This document shows, one piece after another, positions 19,420 to 28,677 of a DNA stretch of 64,000 nt. How positions within the stretch are numbered: position 1 is the first letter of the stretch; the number at the start of each line of letters is the position of its first letter. This stretch comes from Gammaproteobacteria bacterium. Lineage in GTDB: Bacteria; Pseudomonadota; Gammaproteobacteria; Steroidobacterales; Woeseiaceae. A program made the position numbers and the translations under genes. The notes below the pieces were generated by a model. The model made no database searches and was not told the origin of the DNA. It was given only the letters and a program-made list of their open reading frames with translations. The DNA lies in NCBI GenBank assembly GCA_030429005.1, contig JAUIDP010000001.1:1-64000 (forward strand). The letters run 5' to 3'.

Positions 19420-21653
19420 GCGGTCGAGGACTTTTTCGCCGAACCCAGCAGCGCCAGGGTTTCATCGAACAACAGTGGCTTGCCGACTTCGTGCCCCTGC
19501 GCGTAATCCACGCCGAGATCCGCGATGAGATCACGCGTCTCCCTGCTCTCGACATACTCGGCCACGGTTTCCAGTTGCATCACCTTCGCAACCTGGGTGA
19601 TGGCTGCAACCATCGACTCCGAGATCCGGTTGTCCGTGATGTCACGGATGAAGCTGCCGTCAATCTTCAGCGTATCGACATTGAAATTCTTCAGGTACGC
19701 GAATGAACTCAACCCGGCGCCGAAATCGTCCAGTGAAATCCGGCATCCGCGCTGACGCAGCGCATCGATAAACACCTGCGCTTTCTGCAGGTTGGATACC
19801 GCGGCGGACTCTGTAACTTCAAAGCAGAGGTTCTCGGCCGATATTCCGCTCGCGGCCAGTTCTTCATCGATGAATTCCAGGATGTCGTCGTCGCTGAGTG
19901 ACTGCCCTGACAGGTTGATCGAAAAATTGGCCTTGCTGTCCGCGACGGCGGCGGCATGCTGCGCCAGCTTGGCAATCGTGGTGGAGGTCACCCAGCGGTC
20001 GATCTGGGGCATCAGGAAATACCGCTCCGCTGCCGAGAAAAATGCGCGCGTCGGAACATACTCGCCATTACCGTCTTTCATGCGCAGCAGTATCTCGAAG
20101 CGAGGTGTACACTCCTGCTGCTTGAGGCTCGAGATCGGCTGTGCCACCAGCTCGAAGCCATCCGAGTCAATCGCCTGCTGAATCTGCGTCACGAGCTGCA
20201 TGTCGTCGTGGCGGCGAATCATGCTGATGTTCTTGTCGTCGTAGACCTCAATTCGGTCGCGGCCATGTTCTTTCGCGCCTTCGCAGGCCATGCGTGCCAT
20301 CGTCAGGGCATGACCTTCATCGACAGCATTGCAGCCGAACTCGGCGAGACCGATGCTCATCGTTACCTGTAACGATTTGTCACCTTCGAGGTAACGCAGT
20401 GCCTTGCCGCGCTCGCGAACCGCGGCAGCCAGTTCCAGCGCCTGGTCGCGGTTCGAATGTGTCAGCAAGATGCAGAAATCGTCACCCGTCAGGCGCGACA
20501 CAACGGCGTTCCGCGACAGGTCCTCCTCCAGCATGCGTGCGAAGCGGACAATTACAGCGTCACCGGCTTCGCGGCCGAACGTGTCGTTGACCAGTTGCAG
20601 GTTGTCCAGGTCGAAGTAGATGAGCTGGTGTGGCTCCCTGCTTGCGTCCAGCGATTTGCCGGACTCCTGCAGCTGCGCTTCGAAACCGGAACGATTCATC
20701 AGTCCGGTCATCGCATCAAACGAGCGCTCGATAACATACTCGACCTTGCGCACGATATGCGCCATGAAGCGCCGCTCGGACTTGCCAAACTCGCCACCGT
20801 GTACGCGGCCGAGCTGTGCGAGCACGCCCTCCAGGTTGCCGTGCTTGTCCGTGAGCGGACACAGCAAGGTCTGGTAGCCGTCCTCGGCAGCCCCCTCAGC
20901 GCCCTCGATGCCCGGGATCTCGAAGATCATCGGCCAGCGATGTCCCTCCAGCTTCTCCAGCATATGGTCGATCAGGTAGCGATCGAGAACTCTGCGATTC
21001 ACGTTCTTCCAGCTCGAGTGCGTGGCGCTGACCCGGATCCGCTTACCCGGGATCAACAGGACACTGTAGGCCACGCTCAGGAATCGTCCACTCTGCCCGA
21101 CCAGCTGGGCCAGGCCGGCATGACTGCGCGACGCGCCGTGAATCTTTTCGTCCACCTCGTAGACCAGCGTCAGCTCTTTCTCGATTTCGCGATTGAGCGC
21201 CTCGGCCTGTTCGACTCGCTGGCCCAGCAACAGCCCTTCACCTATCAGCTCGACCGCCGGCAGCAGGATGTTTGCCAGCAGGCTTGCATTGAACGAGGAG
21301 GACTTGCCGGCGTTGCGTGAAAAGACCGCGATCAGTACGCCGACCTGGGTAGACTCGTCACCGTGTACCGGCAGGACCAGCAGGGTACGGCCGGAATTCA
21401 ACGTGCGCCGGATGACTTCGCTGTCCGGATCGAGTCCGGAAATAATTTCGCGCGGCAGGTCAGCAACGAAATTGTCGATCTCGTAGTCGTCGGCGCCGTC
21501 GCTGCTCCAGACACATTCGCGCTGCACATCGTAAAAACAAAAACACTGGGCGCGCGGCACCAGCGAATGCAGCAAGCTTTTCGCCTTGCCGATGTTCTTC
21601 CGGGTCTGCAGATTGTGGAGTTCGGCTGGCAACAGCTGGCACCGCCCGAGCAT
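19416..21653 (-). CDS. GGDEF (degenerate) - EAL domain protein, c-di-GMP phosphodiesterase candidate
   Basis: DAMTGLMNRSGFE...LTGDDFCILL; FEILLRM, FSINLSGQSL, SLDDFGAGLSSFAYLKNFNVDTLKIDGSFI. Confidence 0.92.
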   Translation of the reverse strand: MLGRCQLLPAELHNLQTRKNIGKAKSLLHSLVPRAQCFCFYDVQRECVWSSDGADDYEIDNFVADLPREIISGLDPDSEVIRRTLNSGRTLLVLPVHGDESTQVGVLIAVFSRNAGKSSSFNASLLANILLPAVELIGEGLLLGQRVEQAEALNREIEKELTLVYEVDEKIHGASRSHAGLAQLVGQSGRFLSVAYSVLLIPGKRIRVSATHSSWKNVNRRVLDRYLIDHMLEKLEGHRWPMIFEIPGIEGAEGAAEDGYQTLLCPLTDKHGNLEGVLAQLGRVHGGEFGKSERRFMAHIVRKVEYVIERSFDAMTGLMNRSGFEAQLQESGKSLDASREPHQLIYFDLDNLQLVNDTFGREAGDAVIVRFARMLEEDLSRNAVVSRLTGDDFCILLTHSNRDQALELAAAVRERGKALRYLEGDKSLQVTMSIGLAEFGCNAVDEGHALTMARMACEGAKEHGRDRIEVYDDKNISMIRRHDDMQLVTQIQQAIDSDGFELVAQPISSLKQQECTPRFEILLRMKDGNGEYVPTRAFFSAAERYFLMPQIDRWVTSTTIAKLAQHAAAVADSKANFSINLSGQSLSDDDILEFIDEELAASGISAENLCFEVTESAAVSNLQKAQVFIDALRQRGCRISLDDFGAGLSSFAYLKNFNVDTLKIDGSFIRDITDNRISESMVAAITQVAKVMQLETVAEYVESRETRDLIADLGVDYAQGHEVGKPLLFDETLALLGSAKKSSTA

Positions 21654-21746
21654 TCTTTTCCGAATGCACTAAGATGCCAGCGAAGCCACGGCTGCGCTGT
21701 GACTCAGGTCTCAGCTAGCGCGATGGTTACACCCGAAACCGGCCGG

Positions 21747-22700
21747 TCAGAGCGACTCGAGCCACTCGTCGTCCGACCCTTCGTTGACCCCTTCGAACAG
21801 CGGGGTCGACAGGTAGCGCTCGCCGGTGTCCGGCAACATGGCCAGGATGACGGACCCTGCCTCGGCTTCCTCCGCAACATCCAGCGCCGTCGCCAGCGTT
21901 GCCCCCGACGAAATCCCGGTAAAGATGCCTTCCTTCGCCGCGAGTTGTCGCGACACCTGGATCGAGCGGTCATCACTGACGGAACGCAGCTCATCGAAAA
22001 CTTCCCGGTCCAGTACATCCGGAATGAAGTCCGGCGTCCAGCCCTGGATCTTGTGCGGTGCCCATTCGGCTCCCGCCAGCAGCGAGGCCGCTTCCGGCTC
22101 GGTGGCCACAATCCTGACCTCGGGACGCGCCGACTTGATCGTGCGCCCAGCACCGGTCATGGTGCCGCCCGTTCCATAGCCGGTGACCCAGTAGTCGAGC
22201 CTGCGGCCCGCGAAATCCGACAGGATCTCGGGCCCCGTGGTACTCGCGTGGTAGCGCGGGTTCGCCGGGTTTTCAAACTGTCGTGCCAGGTACCAGCCAT
22301 GCTTTTTCGCCAGTTCTTCGGCTTTCTTTACCATGCCGGTGCCACGCTCTGCAGCCGGAGTCAGGATAACCTTCGCACCGAGCCCTCGCATGATCTTGCG
22401 CCGCTCGACCGAGAATGAATCGGCCATTGTCGCGACAAACGAAAGGCCGAGGGCCGCACATACCATCGCCAGGGCGATACCGGTATTTCCCGACGTCGCT
22501 TCGATGACCGTGTCACCCTCCTTCAACTCGCCCTTCTGCATGGCATCGACGACGATCGCGTATGCCAGCCGGTCCTTGACCGAAGCGAGCGGATTAAAGG
22601 ACTCAACCTTGACATACAGCTCAACATGTTCCGGCGCCATCCGGTTGAGGCGCACGATCGGCGTATTACCGATTGTCTGCAGGATATTGTCGTAGATCAT
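21747..22700 (-). CDS. cysK: cysteine synthase
   Basis: IGNTPIVRLNR, SVKDR, EATSGNTGIALA, GTGGTMTG, GISSGAT. Confidence 0.92.
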   Translation of the reverse strand: MIYDNILQTIGNTPIVRLNRMAPEHVELYVKVESFNPLASVKDRLAYAIVVDAMQKGELKEGDTVIEATSGNTGIALAMVCAALGLSFVATMADSFSVERRKIMRGLGAKVILTPAAERGTGMVKKAEELAKKHGWYLARQFENPANPRYHASTTGPEILSDFAGRRLDYWVTGYGTGGTMTGAGRTIKSARPEVRIVATEPEAASLLAGAEWAPHKIQGWTPDFIPDVLDREVFDELRSVSDDRSIQVSRQLAAKEGIFTGISSGATLATALDVAEEAEAGSVILAMLPDTGERYLSTPLFEGVNEGSDDEWLESL

Positions 22701-22930
22701 CGGGCATTCCTTTGTTTTTCTGATTAGCCATACTGGGTATAGCAGATTTCGTTACCGACGCAACTTTTTGTGCCGGCAGAAATGCGAGTATGACAGCGCC
22801 TTGAACTGCACACGATCACCAATGCTTTTCTCCGTATAACCGACCGTTATATCGAATTGCCGGTAATTTCGGCGGCCGTTGAAACGAACGCTGATAACCG
22901 TGGTCACAGTAAAGACTGCGGGGGCAAAGG

Positions 22931-23956
22931 ATGAAATTACAACAGCTAAAGTACTTGCTTGCGATCGTCGACAACGGATTGAATATTACGGCAGCCGCCG
23001 AAAAACTGTTTACGTCGCAACCGGGGGTCAGCAAACAACTCAAGCTGCTCGAGGAAGAACTCGGGCTGCAACTGTTCGTGCGTAAAGGAAAGAGCCTGGG
23101 CAGTGTAACGCCGGCTGGCGAGCAGGTTATCGAACGAGCGCGGCTGATCATGGAAGAAGCGGAGAACATTCGCAGCCTGGCTGCGGATTTCTATCACGAG
23201 GAAGAAGGAACGTTGTCGATCGCGACAACGCACACGCAGGCACGCTACGTCTTGCCGGAGGTCATCCGGAAGTTCCGCGAGAACTATCCGAAGGTCAACC
23301 TGAACCTGCACCAGGGCACTTCCGAACAGATCGCCGACATGGTCACGGCGAACGACATCGATTTCGCTATCGCGACCGGATCGCACGAATTGTTTCGCGA
23401 TTTGCTGCTGGTACCCAGCTATCACTGGGACCGGAAAATCATAGTACCGAATGACCATCCGCTGACCCAGCTCAAACGCGAGCTGTCGCTCGAAGACCTG
23501 GCTCAATACCCACTCGTTTCCTACGTCTTCAGTTTCGGCGGCCAGTCATCGCTCAAACAGGCCTTTACCGAAAAAGGCCTCGATCCCGATGTGGTATTTA
23601 CCGCGCGCGACATCGATGTCATCAAGACATATGTGCGTATGGGGCTGGGCGTCGGCATCATTGCCGGCATGGCCAACGACGACAACGAACAGGACATGAC
23701 GACGCTGCCGGCAACCGGCCTGTTCCCGCGCAGCACCACCTGGATCGGGTTTCGCAAGGACATCGTGTTACGTCGCTACATGCTGGAGTTTGTACGGTTG
23801 TTTGCCCCGCACATCACCTCGGACCAGCTGGAGAAAACCCGACATATCCGGTCGCAGGCAGAAATCGACAAGCTGTTCAGCGATGCACACCTGCCGACGC
23901 TGAACGAATCGCCGTCCGGGAACAAGAAACGTACTTTGCTGCAATCGATCGCCTGA
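22931..23956 (+). CDS. cysB: LysR-type transcriptional regulator CysB
   Basis: MKLQQLKYLLAIVDNGLNITAAAEKLFTSQPGVSKQLKLLEEELG; full length with CysB-like effector domain; divergent from cysK. Confidence 0.93.
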   Translation: MKLQQLKYLLAIVDNGLNITAAAEKLFTSQPGVSKQLKLLEEELGLQLFVRKGKSLGSVTPAGEQVIERARLIMEEAENIRSLAADFYHEEEGTLSIATTHTQARYVLPEVIRKFRENYPKVNLNLHQGTSEQIADMVTANDIDFAIATGSHELFRDLLLVPSYHWDRKIIVPNDHPLTQLKRELSLEDLAQYPLVSYVFSFGGQSSLKQAFTEKGLDPDVVFTARDIDVIKTYVRMGLGVGIIAGMANDDNEQDMTTLPATGLFPRSTTWIGFRKDIVLRRYMLEFVRLFAPHITSDQLEKTRHIRSQAEIDKLFSDAHLPTLNESPSGNKKRTLLQSIA

Positions 23957-23967
23957 CAACAGGCGGT

Positions 23968-24567
23968 TCAGTAAATACGAATACCGCCATGCCGGGCGCG
24001 GCTGCGCTTGTCGACCCACCACAGCGCCAGCAAAAAACCGCCGACAAGGCAAACCGCGATTGCTATCCCAACCCATTTCAGCGGCAGGCTGTATTGCATC
24101 TGCGATTGCCGCTGACGCAGGTCGGCATTCTCATCGCTGAGTTCCGCGAGCTCTGCGGTACTGGCATCGGCCTGTGCCTGCAACGTAGCCAGCTCCTGTT
24201 CGAGTCCGCTGATGGTTTCGGCCGGCCCGGCAAACTGGCGTCGCAACTCCTCGAGTTCTCCTTGCAGCCGCGAAACCTCCGCCTCTGTCTCGGCAACAAT
24301 CAGCTTGGCCGGCTTTTCCGCGACGAGGTAGGCAGCTTTGACGTAGCCGCGAGTACCATCCGGCAGGGTTACCTGTGCATAGTTTCGGTCGCGCGAGACA
24401 ATTTCCAGTTCCTGGCCACTGTCGAGCGTACGGAATGCGCGATCGCTGGTGTCTTCTGCACGGTGCAGGCCAAGGCGCAGATTGTCCGTCACATAAGCCG
24501 TCTCCGCTGCGGCCAGCATCGGCAGTAACAACGTCACGCCGACAACTACGCGATTCATCAGTGTCAC
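23968..24567 (-). CDS. SH3 domain protein, YgiM/TIGR04211-like
   Basis: Signal peptide, AYVTDNLRLGLHRAEDTSDRAFRTLDSGQELEIVSRDRNYAQVTLPDGTRGYVKAAYL, coiled coil, C-terminal TM. Confidence 0.85.
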   Translation of the reverse strand: MTLMNRVVVGVTLLLPMLAAAETAYVTDNLRLGLHRAEDTSDRAFRTLDSGQELEIVSRDRNYAQVTLPDGTRGYVKAAYLVAEKPAKLIVAETEAEVSRLQGELEELRRQFAGPAETISGLEQELATLQAQADASTAELAELSDENADLRQRQSQMQYSLPLKWVGIAIAVCLVGGFLLALWWVDKRSRARHGGIRIY

Positions 24568-24610
24568 GAGTGCCCCTCCCAGGTTCGCCTCGCTGCAGTC
24601 TACTACAGGC

Positions 24611-26032
24611 TCAGCGCTCGTAAACCCAGCGTAACAATGCTTCCTGCACCTCCTGCCCGGGTCCGCGGTGAATGTCTTCGTGATTCTGCAGTGTCACTAC
24701 GGCAAAACGGCGGCCGCTCCTGGCCTGCAAGTAACCGGCGATGGCGACAACATCGTCAAGCGAGCCGGTTTTCAGGTGGGCACTGCCATGCAGCCTGGCG
24801 TCGTCAAATCGTCGCCGCAGCGTGCCATCTTTGCCGGCCAGGGCCAGCGATGACACATACTCCGGCATGTACGGCTGCCGCCAGGCATATTCGAGCAAGG
24901 CGCCCATATCGGAAGCAGAAATACGCGCTTCGCGTGACAGGCCCGCGCCGTTCTCGAGTTGCAGTGCCTTAACATCCAGCCCGGTTTCTTCCAGCCAGCG
25001 TTGAATAACCTCGCGGCCGCCGGCCTCGGTGCCGGGTTCGCCGAGAACCTCGGCGGACAAGGTGTACAACAACTGCCTGGCCATCACATTGTTACTGTGC
25101 TTGTTGATCCGCGTGATGATGTCGGACATTGGCAGGGACGGAAAGCGAATCACCGGTTCCAGGTCGTCGTCCGCCTTGACGTTTTGCCAGCCGCCGAGAA
25201 ACTCGCCGCCCGACTCGCGCCATAGCGACAGGAACAGTCCGTACGCAAACTCGTTGTGGCTGAGCGCCGTGCGGTCCATTGCGTACAGCTTGCAGCCGCC
25301 CGGGAAACGGCCACTCAATGTCATGCGGTTCAATGCCTCGTTCGCTGAAATGCTAATGCCGCGCTGGTAGCCCCGGCAGGCACCTGGCGCAACGGAAAGG
25401 CGATTATCGACAGTCAGGTTTTCCATCGGTGGATCGAGCCAGACCCGCACCTGGTTCGAGTCGTGCTGCGGCTCGAACCAGTAGCGCACGACCTTGAAAT
25501 TCATCAGCAATGCATTCGGTGCAACGTTGTATGCACGCAGTGGCTGCCGATCGAAAGCGGCCGGATCGTGATCCTCTGCATAAAAGAAACTGTCGTCGAT
25601 AAGCAGATCACCCTCGATATCATGTATGCCGAGCTGGCGAACCTGGCGCAACAATTGCCATACGCGTTCCGTAACCAGGAACGGATCGCCATAGCCTTTG
25701 ATAAGCAGGTCGCCGTCCAGGCGGCCGTCTTCGACATCACCGAGCACATAGACGTCGGTGTGCCAGGCGTATGCGGGCCCGAGCAGATCCAGCGCTGCGA
25801 GGGTCGTCACCAGCTTGATAATGGAGCCCGGGTTGCGTGCGATCGCGTCATTCCACCGCAGAATGACTGCACCGCTGTCGAGGTCCTGCACGTACAGGCT
25901 CAGGGACGAATCCGGTACCTGCCGAACGTCGAGGACCGATCTTACGCCTGCCGGCAATTCCGGCTCGTCGGCCAGTCCCGGCAAGGACACCAGGACAATC
26001 AAAAGCAGTAACAATCTAGACATTCTTGTCAA
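24611..26032 (-). CDS. dacB: D-alanyl-D-alanine carboxypeptidase/endopeptidase (PBP4)
   Basis: NPGSIIKLVTTLAAL (SxxK), HSNNVMARQLLYTL (SxN), HLKTGSLDDV (KTG). Confidence 0.92.
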   Translation of the reverse strand: MTRMSRLLLLLIVLVSLPGLADEPELPAGVRSVLDVRQVPDSSLSLYVQDLDSGAVILRWNDAIARNPGSIIKLVTTLAALDLLGPAYAWHTDVYVLGDVEDGRLDGDLLIKGYGDPFLVTERVWQLLRQVRQLGIHDIEGDLLIDDSFFYAEDHDPAAFDRQPLRAYNVAPNALLMNFKVVRYWFEPQHDSNQVRVWLDPPMENLTVDNRLSVAPGACRGYQRGISISANEALNRMTLSGRFPGGCKLYAMDRTALSHNEFAYGLFLSLWRESGGEFLGGWQNVKADDDLEPVIRFPSLPMSDIITRINKHSNNVMARQLLYTLSAEVLGEPGTEAGGREVIQRWLEETGLDVKALQLENGAGLSREARISASDMGALLEYAWRQPYMPEYVSSLALAGKDGTLRRRFDDARLHGSAHLKTGSLDDVVAIAGYLQARSGRRFAVVTLQNHEDIHRGPGQEVQEALLRWVYER

Positions 26033-27812
26033 TCCCGTAAGTGCGAATCCGGTCTGCCAGGGTTGTTGGCTTCACGCCCAGCAGTTCCGCCGCGCCGCCA
26101 CTACCGGACACCTTGCCATCAGCCTGTTTCAATGCGGCGACGATGTTGTTTTTCTGAAACTCCCGCATCTCCGATTCCGTCAGGAATTTCTCATCGGGGA
26201 CGTCATTCTCCGCAACCGAGCGTGCGTCGCCGCCCGGGTCCGACATCGACAGGTCGAGTCGCAGCGTATTTCCCGATGATAGTATGACGGCTCGCTCTAT
26301 CACGTTTTTGAGCTCGCGCACATTGCCTGGCCAGTTATATCGCAACAACAAGTCTGCCTGTGCCCGTGTCAGCTGCAGGACCGGTCGCCCGAAGTCACTG
26401 CAGGTCGCCTCGAGAAAGTGCTGCGCCAGCTGGATGACATCGTCACCGCGCTCACGCAGCGCCGGCACATCGACCGGGAATACACTGAGCCGGTAGAACA
26501 GGTCCTCGCGAAATTCGCCCGCGACAATCTGCTGCTCCAGGTCCTTGTTGGTCGCGGCGATGACGCGCACGTCGACCGAACGCGTGATATCGTCGCCAAC
26601 GCGTTCGAACTCGCTTTCCTGCAGCACCCGCAACAGCTTGCTTTGCAGCTCCAGCGGAATCTCGCTGACTTCGTCAAGGAAGATTGTGCCACCGTCGGCC
26701 AATTGGAATCGTCCGACCCGGTCCCGGTGGGCACCGGTGAAAGCCCCTTTGACGTGGCCGAAGAATTCGCTTTCGAACAATTCTTTCGGGATCGACGCGC
26801 AATTGACTTTCACCAGCGGGCCTTCGGCGCGCGGACTTTGTGCATGGATGATGCGCGCGATCAGTTCCTTGCCAACACCCGACTCCCCATGCAACAGAAC
26901 CGTTGCCGGTGTTTCGGCGACAGCGGCGACCCGATTCAGCGTCTTCATCAACGCCGGGCTCGTGCCGACAATCTGGCCGTGATTCATCGCGACGTTGACC
27001 TCTTCGCGCAGGTAGTCGCGTTCCTGCTCCAGTTCCTCGCGCAAACGGGCATTTTCGAGAAGCGCCGCTCGCAATTCCCGCTCAACGCGGAGCCGCTCGG
27101 TCACGTCCTTCGACGCGATCAACATGCGGTCGACCTTGCCGGTGGCATCGCGGCTGGAAATGGCGGACACCAGCAGGTCAAGCACCTTGCCATCCTTGGT
27201 GACGACCTGGCGCTCTTCATTGTTGTACTCGCCACGGTCGATCAACTCGCGCAGCTTGCTGCCGCTCAGCGCCGCCTTGTCCGTTGGTGCGAAGAACTCG
27301 CGAATAGGCCGGCCAATGACCTCTTCGCGCTTGTAGCCCATTTTTTGCAGCCAGTGATTGGTGGCCGTCACGATATTGCCGTCGGCATCGACCGAGTGCA
27401 GCATCGCGGGCGTGAAGCGGTACAGGTTGCGATACTTGAGATTGGCGCGGGCGGCGTCGGAAATCTCGGTGTACATGGCGACCGTACGCACAAATTCGCC
27501 GGACTGGTCATAGTCGACCAGCGAGCTGGTCAGACAGGAAACGACCTCGCCGCTCGCGGCAACAAATGAAATGGGTTTGTTCTCCAGCTTGCCGGTGCGC
27601 CGCAACGCCGGCAGGAACTCCTTTTCGATGCGCCTGGCCGATTGTTCGGTGACAAACTCGGTCGGCTTGCGGCCCACGACCTCTTCACGCGTAAATCCAA
27701 GGCGCGCGAGGAACGCGTCGTTAACATCGAGGTACCTGCCATCCGGCCCGATCGATGTTGCCATCGTCGGCGCCTTGCGAAACAGCCATTGATAGTCTTC
27801 ATTCGTCAGCAT
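26016..27812 (-). CDS. sigma-54-dependent enhancer-binding protein with two PAS domains, AAA+ and Fis-type HTH
   Basis: GESGVGKELIARIIH, GAFTGAHRDRVGRFQLADGGTIFLDEV, NWPGNVRELKNVIERAV, C-terminal HTH AAELLGVKPTTLADRIRTYGI; no receiver domain. Confidence 0.95.
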   Translation of the reverse strand: MLTNEDYQWLFRKAPTMATSIGPDGRYLDVNDAFLARLGFTREEVVGRKPTEFVTEQSARRIEKEFLPALRRTGKLENKPISFVAASGEVVSCLTSSLVDYDQSGEFVRTVAMYTEISDAARANLKYRNLYRFTPAMLHSVDADGNIVTATNHWLQKMGYKREEVIGRPIREFFAPTDKAALSGSKLRELIDRGEYNNEERQVVTKDGKVLDLLVSAISSRDATGKVDRMLIASKDVTERLRVERELRAALLENARLREELEQERDYLREEVNVAMNHGQIVGTSPALMKTLNRVAAVAETPATVLLHGESGVGKELIARIIHAQSPRAEGPLVKVNCASIPKELFESEFFGHVKGAFTGAHRDRVGRFQLADGGTIFLDEVSEIPLELQSKLLRVLQESEFERVGDDITRSVDVRVIAATNKDLEQQIVAGEFREDLFYRLSVFPVDVPALRERGDDVIQLAQHFLEATCSDFGRPVLQLTRAQADLLLRYNWPGNVRELKNVIERAVILSSGNTLRLDLSMSDPGGDARSVAENDVPDEKFLTESEMREFQKNNIVAALKQADGKVSGSGGAAELLGVKPTTLADRIRTYGIDKNV

Positions 27813-27824
27813 CGCGCCAGTATA

Positions 27825-27880
27825 TACGGAATTTCGTAAAAAGAGGAAACGAAAAACCGTAATTTACGGAATTTCGTAAA
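27825..27880. promoter_or_regulatory. putative activator (UAS) sites: two copies of TACGGAATTTCGTAAA 40 bp apart
   Basis: Identical 16-mers at 27825-27840 and 27865-27880; core TTTACGnAATTnCGTAAA is palindromic; lies between divergent EBP gene and sigma-54 promoter. Confidence 0.75.
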
Positions 27881-27923
27881 CTCAATATCTACGTAAGTTG
27901 CTGTTTTTAAACGACATATAAAG

Positions 27924-27940
27924 TTGGCACGGTCTGTGCA
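27924..27940 (+). promoter_or_regulatory. sigma-54 (-24/-12) promoter TTGGCACGGTCTGTGCA
   Basis: One mismatch to YTGGCACGRNNNTTGCW with correct GG-GC spacing; ~50 nt upstream of small ORF; divergent EBP gene. Confidence 0.85.
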
Positions 27941-27991
27941 CTAACAGCACTGAACAACATTTTTTTGGACTGATTACTTCAAGGATCGAAA

Positions 27992-28147
27992 ATGAACACC
28001 AAGTACTTCGAAAACGGACTCGCCCTGATGGCCGCCGTGCTGATTCTGATCGCGGTTTCGTTTGCGGCATCTTCGGCACTGACCAGCCAGCAGGACCTTG
28101 ATTTTCCGCGCTTCGACCGTACATCGAAACTGGTTGCCAGTCCCTGA
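27992..28147 (+). CDS. 51-aa single-TM small protein MNTKYFENGLALMAAVLILIAVSFAASSALTSQQDLDFPRFDRTSKLVASP (not in ORF track)
   Basis: Direct translation; AAGGA upstream of ATG; directly downstream of sigma-54 promoter. Confidence 0.72.
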   Translation: MNTKYFENGLALMAAVLILIAVSFAASSALTSQQDLDFPRFDRTSKLVASP

Positions 28148-28267
28148 CGGCAACCAGGTCCCAGACCTTCCGGGGTCGCGGCACGATCAGGTCTCTCTCC
28201 CCCCGATAGCCTGATTTGCGATTCCGGGAACTTGCGATACTCCCCCCCAGTATCGCGATTGCTTGGG

Positions 28268-28348
28268 CGCCGGAGACCGTTCCGTGTCGGATCGGCCCGC
28301 TGAATGACTCACAGATTTCAGCTCTCCGGCGTCTATCTTTTTTCTTTC
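28268..28348 (+). terminator. structured element ending in T-rich tract; candidate terminator of the sigma-54 transcript
   Basis: CGCCGGAGA (28268-28276) / TCTCCGGCG (28323-28331), inner GCTGAA/TTCAGC stem, followed by TCTATCTTTTTTCTTTC. Confidence 0.5.
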
Positions 28349-28677
28349 GGAGAAACCCTGTCGCGATGGCGCTCTGCCCGCTCGGCGCGGACGCCGGACG
28401 ACCTGCTGCTGATCGACTCGCGTATCTTGCGCAGCCACGACCGTGCCCAGGCAAACTCGATGCTCAGGATGGCCAGACCGACAGGAATGACCACGAAGGC
28501 GGGCCCGGGGAGCACGATCAGGGCAATGCCGATAAGCAGCACGGTTGAACCAACGACGAATACCGCGACTCGCCGTGCAACCTTGTATGTCTTGTCGACC
28601 GCGTTGTTAATCACCGGTACATCCTGGCCCATCATTTCGATTGTTTTTTGACAACGATTACGTACTCTTTGTTGCAT
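28333..28677 (-). CDS. PGPGW-type small transmembrane protein
   Basis: VLLIGIALIVLPGPAFVVIPVGLAILSIEFAWARSWLR; start ATG at 28677. Confidence 0.75.
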   Translation of the reverse strand: MQQRVRNRCQKTIEMMGQDVPVINNAVDKTYKVARRVAVFVVGSTVLLIGIALIVLPGPAFVVIPVGLAILSIEFAWARSWLRKIRESISSRSSGVRAERAERHRDRVSPKEKR

